From: Glutamicibacter mishrai
Lineage (GTDB): Bacteria; Actinomycetota; Actinomycetes; Actinomycetales; Micrococcaceae
Reading direction: 5' to 3'
DNA length: 64,000 nucleotides
Assembly (NCBI RefSeq): GCF_012221945.1
Contig: NZ_CP032549.1
Coordinates: 2,046,001-2,110,000 of the forward strand
Of the stretch, positions 1 to 9,467 are shown piece after piece. Every line of letters begins with the position of its first letter. Position 1 is the first letter of the stretch. Position numbers and translations under genes: made by a program. The notes under the pieces were generated by a model. That model made no database searches, was not told where the DNA came from, and saw only the letters and a list, made by a program, of their open reading frames with translations.

Positions 1-531
1 CGAGAAATCCACGGTCCTGCCCCGGATTCCCATGCCATTGGCCAGGGACAACAGCTCTGCTGCGACATCCTGGTTTCGGTCCGTGATGGTGACGGTGCCG
101 ATGCGCCCCTTGAGCGCAACCAGCGCGGCCCGAGCGGCGCCACCTGCGCCGAGCAGCAAAACGTGATCATGGGATTTCGCGGCAAGCCTGTTTTCTACGG
201 CAATCAGATCAGTGTTGTAGCCGTGGAGCTGATCGTCCTGCCGAATCAACAGGTTTGCTGCGCCGCTGAGGCTGACCTGTTTGGAGCGTTCGTCCGCGAT
301 GGCCGCGGCCCACTGCTTGTGGGGCATGGTCACGTTGGCGCCAATGACGTCCGCGGCGAGCAATCCGTCATGCACTTCCTGCATTCCGCTTTGCGCAGGT
401 ACGTCCCAAGTCAGATACTCCCACTTGTTGCCAAGCTCTTTGAATACTGGATTCCAGAGGTCGGGTGACATGGTGTGGGAGGCGTGGGATCCGATGATGA
501 ATAGTTGTGTTGCGTTGTCCTCGTAACTCAT
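1..531 (-). CDS. Shikimate dehydrogenase family protein (3' end cut by window)
   Basis: NADP-dependent reduction of 3-dehydroshikimate to shikimate, or quinate/shikimate oxidation, is the known role of this family. The 177 visible codons begin at an ATG at 531 with the substrate-domain motif SHTMSPDLWNP, then GANVTMPHK with the conserved lysine, then NTDLIAV, and the start of the Rossmann fold LLLGAGGAARAAL. The gene continues past position 1, so the C-terminal third is not seen. It is divergent from an MHS-family transporter, a family that includes shikimate permeases. That context suggests a catabolic or scavenging copy rather than the biosynthetic aroE, but this is inference. The family assignment is firm; the exact substrate is not. 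Confidence 0.88.
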   Translation of the reverse strand, partial: MSYEDNATQLFIIGSHASHTMSPDLWNPVFKELGNKWEYLTWDVPAQSGMQEVHDGLLAADVIGANVTMPHKQWAAAIADERSKQVSLSGAANLLIRQDDQLHGYNTDLIAVENRLAAKSHDHVLLLGAGGAARAALVALKGRIGTVTITDRNQDVAAELLSLANGMGIRGRTVDFS

Positions 532-622
532 TGTTGTCCTTCCGAGACGAACTGGTTCAGTGTTGATGACGCAGGCCGTTTAACATCTTGTGACACGCCT
601 CACCTTTGCTGTACTTTATTCA

Positions 623-659
623 TTGTCGCATATCGCACAGATGTGCGCATTGCGTACAA
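623..659. promoter_or_regulatory. Nested inverted repeat, candidate operator in divergent promoter region
   Basis: The inner palindrome is CGCACA-GA-TGTGCG (634-647). Around it TTGTCGCA (623-630) faces TGCGTACAA (651-659), an almost perfect outer repeat. It lies between the divergent shikimate dehydrogenase and MHS transporter genes, where a substrate-responsive regulator (IclR or GntR type, inferred) would control both. No such regulator gene is in the window. Confidence 0.45.
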
Positions 660-711
660 CTGGCATAAGTGCAGGACGTGAATCATCCCCGCTGCTGTGG
701 AAGGACACCCC

Positions 712-2049
712 ATGAGCAAGACCACCACCCATACGAGCCCGAACCTCGATGAGGAGCAACAGCGCAAGCTCAAGCGAGCCAAGAAAGCGGCGCTCGCGGG
801 ATTCCTCGGCGGCGCGCTGGAATACTATGACTTCTTCATCTACGCGACCGCGGCTTCCTTGATCTTCTCCAAGATCTTCTTCCCGGCCGGGGATGCGACC
901 ATTGCGCTGCTGGCCTCGTTTGCCACCTTCGGCGTCGCCTACATCGCCCGTCCATTCGGAGCGATCTTCTTCGGGCATCTCGGCGACAGGCTGGGACGCA
1001 AGGCGGCGCTGGTGATGACCCTGGTGCTGATGGGCTCGGCAACCTTCCTCATCGGCGTGCTGCCGGACTTCTCGACAGCCGGCTACTGGGCACCGGCCCT
1101 TCTGGTGATCTTGCGCCTGATGCAGGGCTTGTCCGCAGGAGCGGAAACAGCCGGCGCTTCGGCGCTGTCCACCGAGGAAGCGCCCGAAGGGCGCCGCGGC
1201 TTCTTCGCCAGCTTCTCCATGAGCGGCATTTCCTTCGGTATCGTCCTCGCGTCGCTTGCTTTTCTTCCGGTGGCCGCGATGGAAGAATCGGCGCGGTTGG
1301 CCTGGGGCTGGAGGATCCCATTCTGGCTCTCGCTTTTGGTTCTCGTTGCCGCCTACCTTGTGCGCCGCTCATTGGAGGAGCCCGAGGTCTTCGAGGAAAA
1401 GCAGGAAGCGGACGCTACGGTCAAGCTGCCGTTCACCAAGATGATCACCACCCACCCAGCGCAGTTCGTCCAGGTGGCGCTGATGTCCTTCCAAGTCGTC
1501 ACGAATACATTCATGCAGTCCTTTGGGCTCTCTTACGCGGTATCCGTCGGCATCCCGGCTGCCACCATGCTGTGGGTGAGCATCGCAGGCAATGTCATTG
1601 CCATTGCCAGCCAGCCATTCTTCGCACGTCTCTCTGACATCTACGGGCGCAAGAAGGTCTTTATCGCGGGCGTCATGGGATCTGGCGTGATGATCTTTGT
1701 GTACTTCTTGACGATTTCCACCGGAAATCTGGCCATGATTTTTGTTTCCAGCATGCTGATCACGGCCGGAACGTACGCCGCGTCGAACTCGGTCTACCCG
1801 GCCTGGTTCTCCGAGCTGTTCAACGTGAAGGTGCGCTATTCGGGAATGGCCATCGGCCTGCAGATCGGCATCCTCTGCGCCGGGTTCACCCCGATGCTTG
1901 CCACCGCCCTTGTGGGAGATGTGACTGCCAACTGGGGCCCTGCGGCGTGGATCGTAGCTGCCTCTTCGATCCTCGCTGTGATTGGCGCGGTATGGGCCCG
2001 CGAAACGAGCAAGACTGATCTGCGCGAACTAGGCAACCCAGTTCCTTAA
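712..2049 (+). CDS. MHS-family (metabolite:H+ symporter) MFS transporter
   Basis: Predicted 12-helix inner-membrane symporter of 445 residues, within the usual 430-450 range. The N-terminus carries GGALEYYDFFIYATAASLIF, typical of the MHS branch (ShiA, ProP, KgtP). The loop 2-3 MFS signature GHLGDRLGRKAAL and its second-half copy ARLSDIYGRKKVF are both present. I start at the ATG at 712 because AAGGA at 701-705 is well placed; a GTG at 697 is an alternative. The divergent shikimate dehydrogenase gene points to shikimate, quinate or a related aromatic acid as cargo, which is inference. The gene ends at a strong hairpin shared with katG. Confidence 0.88.
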   Translation: MSKTTTHTSPNLDEEQQRKLKRAKKAALAGFLGGALEYYDFFIYATAASLIFSKIFFPAGDATIALLASFATFGVAYIARPFGAIFFGHLGDRLGRKAALVMTLVLMGSATFLIGVLPDFSTAGYWAPALLVILRLMQGLSAGAETAGASALSTEEAPEGRRGFFASFSMSGISFGIVLASLAFLPVAAMEESARLAWGWRIPFWLSLLVLVAAYLVRRSLEEPEVFEEKQEADATVKLPFTKMITTHPAQFVQVALMSFQVVTNTFMQSFGLSYAVSVGIPAATMLWVSIAGNVIAIASQPFFARLSDIYGRKKVFIAGVMGSGVMIFVYFLTISTGNLAMIFVSSMLITAGTYAASNSVYPAWFSELFNVKVRYSGMAIGLQIGILCAGFTPMLATALVGDVTANWGPAAWIVAASSILAVIGAVWARETSKTDLRELGNPVP

Positions 2050-2079
2050 CGCCAGCACAATGACAGCTTTCAATTAACG

Positions 2080-2126
2080 ACGGTGGCCGCCACCTTCCGA
2101 ATCAATCGGAAGGTGGCGGCCACCGT
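2080..2126. terminator. Bidirectional hairpin between convergent MHS transporter and katG
   Basis: A 20-bp perfect stem (2080-2099 with 2107-2126) closes a 7-base loop AATCAAT. It sits midway between two convergent genes and could stop transcription from both sides. There is no long T run on either strand. Confidence 0.8.
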
Positions 2127-2143
2127 TGTGCGCCGTGGGCTGC

Positions 2144-4324
2144 TTACTTGCGCAGCTCGAAGCGGTCTGCATCCATGAGCTTGGCCCATGCTGCGGCGAA
2201 GTCCTTGACGAACTTCTCCTTGGCGTCGTCCGAAGCGTAAACCTCGGCCAGTGCGCGCAGCTCGGAGTTCGAGCCGAAGACCAGGTCTACGCGGCTGCCG
2301 ACCCAGCGGCCGTCAGTGGTTGCGTAGGTCTTCTCTTCTGCATCCGGGGTCCACTCAAGGCCCAGTTCCAGCAGGTTAGCGAAGAAGTCGTTGGTCAGTG
2401 CACCAGGGGTCTCGGTGAACACGCCGGTGTTCGAGCCGTCCCAGTTGTTGCCCAGTACGCGCAGGCCGCCGAGCAGTACGGTGGTCTCTGGCGCGGTCAG
2501 GCCCAACAGGTTGGCGCGGTCCAGCAGCAGGTACTCGGAAGGCAGGTTCAAGAAGCCCGAGTCGTAGTTGCGGAAACCGTCAGCTACTGGCTCCAGCCAT
2601 GCGAACTGCTCAACGTCGGTCTGCTCCTGGGTTGCGTCAACGCGACCTGGGGTGAAAGGAACCTCGATCTGCTGGCCGCCAGCTGCAGCGCCCAGCTCAA
2701 CACCTACGTTGCCGGCCAGAACCACAACGTCAGCGAAGGAGGTCTTCACAGCGGAAGTAGCGTTGAAGGTGTCAACGATTTCTTCCAGCTTTGCGATAAC
2801 TGGCTTCAGCTGCTCTGGCTGGTTCACGCTCCAGGAAACCTGTGGCTCCAGGCGGATGCGGCCGCCGTTGGCGCCGCCGCGCTTATCCGACGAGCGGAAG
2901 GTTGCCGCTGCCTTCCATGCGGTGGAGACCAGCTGCTGTACCGACAGGCCGGAGTTCTTGATCAGTTCCTTGAGTTCGGAAATCTCTGCGGCGCCCAGGG
3001 TGGTCTCTGGTGCAGCTGGCAGTGGATCCTGCCACAGCAGGTCCTCTGCAGGAACCTCTGGACCGAAGTAGCGGGACTTCGGGCCCATGTCGCGGTGGGT
3101 CAACTTGAACCAAGCGCGAGCGAAAGCGTCAGCGAACTTCTGCTGGTTGTCCTTGAACTCGCGGGAGATCTTCTCGTAGGCAGGATCAACGCGCAGGGCC
3201 AGGTCGCTGGTGAGCATGCGTGGTTCGCGGCGCACCGAGGAGTTCTGGGCCATTGGAACCATGTCGGCTCCGCCGTTGTCCTTTGGACGCCACTGCTGGG
3301 CACCAGCAGGGGAGTGGAACAGTTCCCACTCGTAAGCGAAGAGGATGTGGAAGAACTCGTTGTCCCAACGGGTTGGATGGTAGGTCCAGGTAACTTCCAG
3401 ACCGGAGCCGATGGTGTCATCGCCGTGGCCGGTGCCGAAGTCGGACTTCCAGCCCAGACCCTGCATCTCCAGTGGAGCTGCTTCCGGGTCGCCGCTCTTG
3501 TGGGACTCGGCACTGGCGCCGTGGGTCTTGCCGAAGGTGTGGCCACCGGCAATCAGGGCGACGGTTTCTTCGTCGTCCATGCCCATGCGGCGGAAGGTCT
3601 CGCGGATATCCGCTGCCGAAGCCAGCGGATCGGCAACGCCGTCCGGGCCTTCTGGGTTCACGTAGATCAGACCCATCTGGACTGCTGCCAGAGGTGCCTC
3701 CAGATTGCGGGCGCCTGTGTAGCGTTCGCTATCCAGCCAGACCTTTTCTGGGCCCCAGTAAACATCGTCATCTGGCTCCCAAACGTCCTTGCGGCCGCCG
3801 GCGAAGCCGAAGGTCTTGAAGCCCATGTCTTCCAGAGCCACGTTGCCAGCCAGGATCATAAGGTCAGCCCAGGAGATGGACTGGCCGTACTTCTTCTTTA
3901 CTGGCCACAGCAGACGGCGAGCCTTGTCCAGGTTCACGTTATCTGGCCACGAGTTCAGTGGAGCGAAGCGCTGCTGGCCGGCGGAGCCGCCACCGCGGCC
4001 GTCGTGCGAGCGGTAGGTGCCAGCGGAGTGCCACGCCATGCGAATCAGGAAGGGACCGTAGTGGCCGAAGTCGGCTGGCCACCAGTCGTAGGACTTGGTC
4101 ATAACCTCGGCAAGATCAGCCTTGACTGCCGCCAGATCCAGAGCTTCGAAAGCCTTGATGTAATCGAAGTCTGCATCCAGAGGGTTGGTGGCCTCCTGGT
4201 TCTTTGCAAGGATCTTCAGATTCAGCTTATTCGGCCACCACTCGGTGTTGGCGTTGCCCTGAGTCGGGTGTACACGACCGGTGTTGCCTACAACCGGGCA
4301 CTGACCTGCTGTTGTCTCAGACAT
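2144..4324 (-). CDS. katG: Catalase-peroxidase KatG
   Basis: Bifunctional haem enzyme that dismutates H2O2 and oxidises peroxidase substrates in the cytoplasm. It has 726 residues, the normal KatG length, with both the active N-terminal and the degenerate C-terminal peroxidase halves. The distal site [19 protein letters not shown] places Arg95, Trp98 and His99. The tyrosine-containing loop [11 protein letters not shown] for the Met-Tyr-Trp adduct is present, and [12 protein letters not shown] carries the proximal histidine. GGAAGG precedes the ATG. It lies 91 bp downstream of furA on the same strand, the arrangement in which FurA represses its own operon and katG is induced by peroxide in mycobacteria and streptomycetes. 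Confidence 0.98.
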   Translation of the reverse strand: MSETTAGQCPVVGNTGRVHPTQGNANTEWWPNKLNLKILAKNQEATNPLDADFDYIKAFEALDLAAVKADLAEVMTKSYDWWPADFGHYGPFLIRMAWHSAGTYRSHDGRGGGSAGQQRFAPLNSWPDNVNLDKARRLLWPVKKKYGQSISWADLMILAGNVALEDMGFKTFGFAGGRKDVWEPDDDVYWGPEKVWLDSERYTGARNLEAPLAAVQMGLIYVNPEGPDGVADPLASAADIRETFRRMGMDDEETVALIAGGHTFGKTHGASAESHKSGDPEAAPLEMQGLGWKSDFGTGHGDDTIGSGLEVTWTYHPTRWDNEFFHILFAYEWELFHSPAGAQQWRPKDNGGADMVPMAQNSSVRREPRMLTSDLALRVDPAYEKISREFKDNQQKFADAFARAWFKLTHRDMGPKSRYFGPEVPAEDLLWQDPLPAAPETTLGAAEISELKELIKNSGLSVQQLVSTAWKAAATFRSSDKRGGANGGRIRLEPQVSWSVNQPEQLKPVIAKLEEIVDTFNATSAVKTSFADVVVLAGNVGVELGAAAGGQQIEVPFTPGRVDATQEQTDVEQFAWLEPVADGFRNYDSGFLNLPSEYLLLDRANLLGLTAPETTVLLGGLRVLGNNWDGSNTGVFTETPGALTNDFFANLLELGLEWTPDAEEKTYATTDGRWVGSRVDLVFGSNSELRALAEVYASDDAKEKFVKDFAAAWAKLMDADRFELRK

Positions 4325-4415
4325 ATGCTCTTCCTTCCGGATTTCTTGGGGTTTAGGTTTCGATGTTCATCGCGCGAGATGGCTCGTGAGATGACAAAGT
4401 CTTAGGGCCGGGCGG

Positions 4416-4850
4416 CTATTCGTTCAGATTCTTGGCCTGGCATTCGGGGCAGGTGCCCCAGTAGATGACCTCGGCTTCATCGATCTTGAATCCGTGGTCA
4501 TCTGATGCGTGCAGACAAGGTGCTCCGCCGACAGCACAGTCGACGTCGGCCAGGTTCCCGCATTGGCGGCACACCACATGATGATGATTGTCGCCCACGC
4601 GGGTCTCGTACCGTGCGATATGTCCTTGAGGCTGAATCTGGCGAATGACGCCCAAACTGGTGAAAAGCTTGAGCGAATCGTAGACCGCTTGGTGCGACAC
4701 CGTGGGATGCTCACTGTGGACAGCCGAAATAATTGTTTCGGTATCCGCGTGAGGGTGCGCGGCTACGGCAGCGAGTACCGCAACGCGTGGTTGCGTGACT
4801 CGCATCGAAGCCGCTTTGAGCACCTGCTCAATCCCGTCTAGAGATGTCAT
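4416..4850 (-). CDS. furA: Fur-family peroxide-responsive repressor FurA
   Basis: A 144-residue Fur-family regulator. The winged helix is at about residues 10-85 (RVTQPRVAVLAAV, then TVSHQAVYDSLKLF as recognition helix). The metal-binding dimerisation domain contains GDNHHHVVCRQCG, and a second CxxC pair (CPEC) near the C-terminus can complete a structural zinc site. The gene immediately precedes katG on the same strand, so a FurA role in oxidative-stress control of katG is well supported. The start at 4850 is 16 bp from a perfect inverted repeat, consistent with autorepression. The mRNA leader must be very short or absent. Confidence 0.95.
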   Translation of the reverse strand: MTSLDGIEQVLKAASMRVTQPRVAVLAAVAAHPHADTETIISAVHSEHPTVSHQAVYDSLKLFTSLGVIRQIQPQGHIARYETRVGDNHHHVVCRQCGNLADVDCAVGGAPCLHASDDHGFKIDEAEVIYWGTCPECQAKNLNE

Positions 4851-4866
4851 ATCTTCAGCATGCCCG

Positions 4867-4891
4867 CTTATCTTGAATGAGTCAAGATAAG
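4867..4891. promoter_or_regulatory. FurA operator upstream of furA-katG
   Basis: A perfect 10-bp inverted repeat, CTTATCTTGA (4867-4876) facing TCAAGATAAG (4882-4891) with spacer ATGAG, lies just upstream of the furA start. Position and symmetry match the single operator expected for an autoregulated furA-katG unit. That the bound protein is FurA is inference. Confidence 0.75.
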
Positions 4892-5519
4892 TCGCGATGC
4901 ATTTCAGGTTACTACGCGAAGATTCGCGGTTAACGGCTTTGCAGTAGATGCTGGTTAGTAGATATTCCGACTAGGGAATATTCCCGTGTGCCGTGTCAAG
5001 GAAACCGCAGTTACCGCGACAGCCTCGTTTTTCGGATCAGTTTTGCGGAAAATCCAAGGGGAAAATCAGGGGGGGGAGAATTCCCTGTCGGAACCGAAGA
5101 ATTCCGCTCGCTTTGCCACTGAAATTGTTCGCACGCGAGCAAGTTCACAGAGCTGTGAAACCCCTATGGAAACATCGCTCTGGAGGGGTTGCGGCGAGCC
5201 AAGATCCGCGAAAAATAGGGGCTCTGGTTTGACCAATGGGTGCGAGTCGACCATGCTTAAAAAGGACTATTTACGATTTATTGTGACAATCCGAGAAGAA
5301 ATAGCGTCGGGTCACCGGTCAAATTACCGGAGACATTCCCCTTGGCTAGCTGTACCAATCAGCGCCTGCTGACGCTAGATTTGGATTCAGTGAATCGACA
5401 CCGATAAGCAATTCGCAATCAAACACACTGCATGGCAATCGCATCCTAGGGAAACGGTTACGCATCGGATTCCAAGGTGGATCTCATCCGCGGAGTCTTG
5501 CCAGTGAAGGAAGAACGCA
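4892..5519 (+). other. 628-bp intergenic region upstream of BCCT gene with candidate switching RNA structure
   Basis: No convincing gene is present; short open frames here lack a ribosome site and family features. The notable structure is at 5159-5221. AACCCCT (5159-5165) can pair with AGGGGTT (5184-5190), or the overlapping CCCCTAT (5161-5167) can pair with ATAGGGG (5215-5221). These 7-bp helices exclude each other, as in an RNA switch. I did not recognise a known riboswitch class, and in particular not the c-di-AMP (ydaO) core. The region must also hold the BCCT promoter and, at the furA end, promoter elements facing the other way. Confidence 0.35.
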
Positions 5520-7376
5520 ATGAAGCAGACGGATCAATCTTTTGAAGACCTCGTCGGCGAGCTGCATTCAGCTCGACAACGACGACCTAAGAAATATTCG
5601 GTTTCAGGAACCGACTATTGGGTATTTGGCATCGCTGGCGCCTTGGCGCTGGCATTTATTGTTTGGGGTTTTGTTACCCCCGAGGGCTTGGGCAAAGCCT
5701 CAGACGTAGCACTTGATTGGGTCATCACCAACACCGGCTGGCTGTTCGTTATCGCAGCCTCGGTCTTTGCAATATTTGTCATCGTGGTAGCTGCTAAGAA
5801 CTTTGGCCGCATCCCGCTGGGCAAGGACGACGAAAAACCGCAATTCAGCACGGTCTCATGGATCTCCATGATGTTCGCCACCGGCATGGGCATCGGCCTG
5901 GTGTTCTACGGCGTAGGCGAACCGCTGTTCTTCTACATGTCGCCTCCACCAGGCACCGTTGAAGGATCTACCGACGCTGCCTTGAGCACCGCGATGGGCA
6001 CCACGCTCTTCCACTGGACACTGTTCCCTTGGGCGATGTACGCCATCGTCGGTTTGGGCATGGCCTACGGCAGCTTCCGACTGGGACGCCCGCAGCTGTT
6101 CTCAGCGATGTTCTCCTCGATTTTCGGAGAGCGCATCGTCCACGGCTGGGGTGGCCGCACCATTAACGTCCTGGCTATTATCGCCACGCTCTTCGGCTCC
6201 GCTTGTTCCTTGGGACTCGGAGCGCTGCAGATTGGCGGCGGCATCCAGTCCGCAGGAATCATGGAAAAGGTCGGCTCCGGTGTCCTGGTAGTCATCATCG
6301 CGATTCTGACCGCACTGTTTGTCGCCTCAGCCGTCTCCGGCATCGAGCGCGGCATCCAGTGGCTGTCGAATATCAACATGGTTCTGGCAGTGGTCTTGGC
6401 GCTGATCGTCTTCATCGGCGGACCGACCCTGTTCATCCTGAACGTCATCCCTAACGCCGTGGGCTCCTTCATCGGCGACTTGCCTGAGATGGCCTCGCGC
6501 ACCGCGGCCTCCGGCGATAGCACCATGTCCAGCTGGCTGTCTTCGTGGACCGTCTTCTACTGGGCCTGGTGGATCTCATGGAGCCCATTCGTAGGCCTGT
6601 TCATCGCGCGTATTTCGCGCGGCCGCACCATCCGCCAGTTCGTCACCGGCGTGCTGCTGGTTCCTTCTGCTGTCACCCTGATCTGGTTCTCGATCTTCGG
6701 CGGCGGCGCCATTGGCCTGCAGGAGCGCGCTGAGCGTGCTGGAAACACCGGCGACATGCTGACCAAGATGGCGGACGGGGCTCCGGACATCAACTTCGAC
6801 CTGATCCTCTTCGGCCTGCTCGACAAGCTGCCGGTCTCCGGCTGGATCGCCACGGTTCTGATGGTGGTCACGGTCTTGCTGATCGCGATCTTCTTCGTCA
6901 CCGGCGCCGACTCGGCCTCCATCGTGATGGGTGCCCTGAGCGAGCGGGGCGCGGAAGAGCCAACCAAGAAGTCCGTGCTCTTCTGGGGTGTTGCCACCGG
7001 CGCTGTCGCGGCAGTCATGCTGCTGGCTGGCGGCGATCATCCGGCCGAAGCGCTCAATGGCCTGAAGAACATCACGATCGTTTCGGCCTTGCCGTTCGTG
7101 ATCGTCATGCTCTTGCTGTGCGTAGCGCTGTGGAAGGACCTGAGCCGGGATCCGCTGATCCTGCGCGGCAAGGTCGCCCGCACCGTGCTGGAGCAATCGG
7201 TGACCCAGGGTGTGGACCGGCATGAAGGCAGCCAGTTCAGCTTGATGACCACCGAGATTCCAATCATCAAACCGGCCGATAAGCCCGAAGCCGGTGACTC
7301 GGGATCTGCCCAGATCTTCGTCACCGAAGCTGATGCGAAAGATCCCTCGGACTCCACCCAGTCCAAGGATTCCTAG
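5520..7376 (+). CDS. BCCT-family betaine/compatible-solute transporter
   Basis: Sodium-coupled uptake of a trimethylammonium osmolyte (glycine betaine or similar) is the family role. The 618-residue protein has about 12 membrane segments. The glycine-rich stretch TGMGIG at residues 121-126 matches betaine carriers rather than choline carriers, which usually have an aspartate there. The aromatic signature around residues 343-370 includes Trp348, Trp350, Trp351 and Trp354 of the betaine box, followed by ISRGRT. The C-terminal tail of about 70 residues is hydrophilic and acidic, unlike the basic sensor tail of BetP, so osmosensing by that route is doubtful. GGAAG precedes the ATG. A palindromic terminator follows directly. 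Confidence 0.93.
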   Translation: MKQTDQSFEDLVGELHSARQRRPKKYSVSGTDYWVFGIAGALALAFIVWGFVTPEGLGKASDVALDWVITNTGWLFVIAASVFAIFVIVVAAKNFGRIPLGKDDEKPQFSTVSWISMMFATGMGIGLVFYGVGEPLFFYMSPPPGTVEGSTDAALSTAMGTTLFHWTLFPWAMYAIVGLGMAYGSFRLGRPQLFSAMFSSIFGERIVHGWGGRTINVLAIIATLFGSACSLGLGALQIGGGIQSAGIMEKVGSGVLVVIIAILTALFVASAVSGIERGIQWLSNINMVLAVVLALIVFIGGPTLFILNVIPNAVGSFIGDLPEMASRTAASGDSTMSSWLSSWTVFYWAWWISWSPFVGLFIARISRGRTIRQFVTGVLLVPSAVTLIWFSIFGGGAIGLQERAERAGNTGDMLTKMADGAPDINFDLILFGLLDKLPVSGWIATVLMVVTVLLIAIFFVTGADSASIVMGALSERGAEEPTKKSVLFWGVATGAVAAVMLLAGGDHPAEALNGLKNITIVSALPFVIVMLLLCVALWKDLSRDPLILRGKVARTVLEQSVTQGVDRHEGSQFSLMTTEIPIIKPADKPEAGDSGSAQIFVTEADAKDPSDSTQSKDS

Positions 7377-7380
7377 CAAC

Positions 7381-7424
7381 AAATAGTTGAAGCCACGTCC
7401 CGCGGGACGTGGCTTCAACTATTT
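7381..7424. terminator. Bidirectional terminator between BCCT gene and acs
   Basis: The 44-base segment is a perfect palindrome with arms of 21 bases (7381-7401 and 7404-7424) around a GC centre, ending in ATTT on the plus strand and on the minus strand as well. It separates two convergent genes. Confidence 0.85.
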
Positions 7425-7445
7425 AAGCGGGGCGGGCCGGTGAGC

Positions 7446-9407
7446 CTAGCCGCGTGCCCGGCAGATCGCGTTGATCTCGGGAATGCACGGTTCATTCTGC
7501 AAGCTGGTGGTATCGCCGAGTGTGGTCCCCTCGAACAGCTGGGTGAGCAACCGGCGCATGATCTTGCCTGAGCGCGTCTTGGGTACATCAGGAACGAGCA
7601 CCACATCGCGCGGCTTGGCGATCGGGCCAATCTGCGTGGTGACCGTGGAGCGCAGCTCAGCGATGAACTTCGCCTGGCGGGCAGCGAGCTGCTCATCAGG
7701 ATTCTCGGCAATCAGCGACTTATCCAAAGGCACCACAAAAGCGGTCGCCGCGTGGCCAGTCTTGGCATCCGGAGTCGGGCACACACCGGCCTCGACAACA
7801 CCCGGGTTGGTGACCAGCGCGGACTCGATTTCAATGGTGGACAGCCGGTGGCCGGAAATGTTGATCACGTCATCGGTGCGGCCCAGGATGAAGATATCTC
7901 CATCCTGGTCAAAGCGCGCGCCGTCACCGGCGAGGAACCAGCCCTGCTGGACATACTGTTCCCAGTAGCTGGTGTAGTAGCGTTCCGGGTTGCCCCATAC
8001 GGTACGCGCCATCGACGGACCGGTCTGGGTGATGACGATATTGCCCTGGGTATTCGGCGCAACGCGCTGGCCCTGGCCATCAACAATGTCCACCGAGACT
8101 CCCGGCAAAGCGCGGGCAGCGCAGCCCGGCTTGAAGTAGTCGTCGGTCGGCAGCGGGGAGAGGATGGTCGCGCCGGACTCGGACTGCCACCAGGTATCCA
8201 CCATGGGCAGGCCGGCCGGGGTATCGCGCCCCAGCTGTTCGCGGAACCACTTCCACGCTTCCGGGTTCACTGCTTCGCCCACGGTGCCGCCGGTGTTGAT
8301 GGAGGACAGGTCGTACTGTGCGGGGATGCCGTCCGGGAACCAGCCCATCAACGAGCGAACCAGGGTGGGCGCGGTGTAGTAGCTGGTGACCTTGTAGCGT
8401 TCGATGACTTCAAAGTGGCGTCCTGGATGCGGGGCGTTGGGGACGCCTTCATAAATCACCTGGGTGACGCCGTTGGCCAGCGGACCGTAGATCTCGTAGG
8501 TGTGGGCGGTAACCCAGGCAAGGTCCGCGGTGCACCAGTGCACGTCTTGATCGCGCTGGGAAGGATCCGGGTTGGCGAAGAGCATGTTGTAGCTGGCGGC
8601 GGCCTGGGTCAGGTATCCGCCGGTGGTGTGCACCAGGCCCTTGGGCTGTCCGGTGGTGCCGGAGGTGTACATGATGAACAGCGGAGTTTCCGAGTCGAAG
8701 AACTGAGCCTCATGTTCGGTGGACTGGGTGTCGACAACATCGTGCCACCACACGTCGCGGCCTTCGGTCCACGGGATCTCATCGCCGGTGCGGCGAATGA
8801 CCAGGACCTTTTCGATTTCGTTCTCGCCGGAGACCGCTTCATCGGCGTTGTCCTTCACTGGCACCGAGGTGCCGCGGCGGAACTGGCCATCGGTGGTCAC
8901 CAGCACCTTGGCCTTGGTGTCTTCTACGCGGAACTTCAGGGCCTCGGCGGAGAAGCCGCCGAAGACCAGCGAGTGGATGGCGCCGATGCGGGCGCAGGCC
9001 AGGGTGATGACGATGGTTTCAATGAGCACCGGGAGGTAGATGACCACGCGGTCGCCCTTGACCACGCCCAGGGATTCCAGCGCGTTGGCCGCCTGGCTGA
9101 CGCGTTCTTGCAGGTTCTTGTAGGTGACGGCTACCCGGTCTCCGGGCTCACCCTCGAAGTACAGCGCCACTTTCTCACCGCGCCCGGCGGCTACGTGGCG
9201 GTCGGCGCAGTTCACCGCGGCGTTGAGCTTGCCGCCCAGATACCAGGAGATCTGCGGGCCGCGCTTGGCGGCTGGATCAGCCGGGACGATCTGGCTGGTG
9301 GTGTGCCAATTGGTGTCCCAATCAAGGAGGCGTGCCGCTTCATCCCAGAATGCTTGGCGTGCTTCCTCCGAGGCAAGAGTTGAGGTTGATGCCGATTCGA
9401 TGGTCAT
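7446..9407 (-). CDS. acs: Acetyl-CoA synthetase (AMP-forming)
   Basis: Converts acetate, ATP and CoA to acetyl-CoA through acetyl-AMP. It has 653 residues, the usual length. The adenylate motif YTSGTTGQPKGLVHTTGGYL and the motif VDTWWQSESG are present; the second tryptophan of WW limits the acid pocket to acetate or propionate. The C-terminal PKTRSGKIMRRLL carries the catalytic lysine that Pat-type acetyltransferases modify, so post-translational control is likely. AAGGA precedes the ATG at 9407. It ends at the palindromic terminator shared with the BCCT gene and appears monocistronic. Propionyl-CoA synthetase is a less likely alternative. Confidence 0.95.
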   Translation of the reverse strand: MTIESASTSTLASEEARQAFWDEAARLLDWDTNWHTTSQIVPADPAAKRGPQISWYLGGKLNAAVNCADRHVAAGRGEKVALYFEGEPGDRVAVTYKNLQERVSQAANALESLGVVKGDRVVIYLPVLIETIVITLACARIGAIHSLVFGGFSAEALKFRVEDTKAKVLVTTDGQFRRGTSVPVKDNADEAVSGENEIEKVLVIRRTGDEIPWTEGRDVWWHDVVDTQSTEHEAQFFDSETPLFIMYTSGTTGQPKGLVHTTGGYLTQAAASYNMLFANPDPSQRDQDVHWCTADLAWVTAHTYEIYGPLANGVTQVIYEGVPNAPHPGRHFEVIERYKVTSYYTAPTLVRSLMGWFPDGIPAQYDLSSINTGGTVGEAVNPEAWKWFREQLGRDTPAGLPMVDTWWQSESGATILSPLPTDDYFKPGCAARALPGVSVDIVDGQGQRVAPNTQGNIVITQTGPSMARTVWGNPERYYTSYWEQYVQQGWFLAGDGARFDQDGDIFILGRTDDVINISGHRLSTIEIESALVTNPGVVEAGVCPTPDAKTGHAATAFVVPLDKSLIAENPDEQLAARQAKFIAELRSTVTTQIGPIAKPRDVVLVPDVPKTRSGKIMRRLLTQLFEGTTLGDTTSLQNEPCIPEINAICRARG

Positions 9408-9467
9408 GACAGAAAATTCCTTGAACAGTATTGATGAAAAAATGGTGGTTCTAGCGATGCGCTGGAA

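Noticed and set aside
2126..4405. 759-codon plus-strand open frame opposite katG
   Set aside because: It is a codon-bias shadow of katG: the composition is biased, there is no family pattern and no ribosome site, and it covers an unambiguous gene.
4986..5372. 128-codon plus-strand open frame upstream of the BCCT gene
   Set aside because: No ribosome site, no family pattern, and it runs across the candidate leader structure; more likely untranslated.
4981..5519. c-di-AMP (ydaO) riboswitch before the BCCT gene
   Set aside because: Considered because such genes often carry it, but the conserved GACAGCTAACC-type and GGGGTGAAT-type elements are absent.
7752..9383. 543-codon plus-strand open frame opposite acs
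   Set aside because: Antisense shadow of acs; no motifs and no translation signals.
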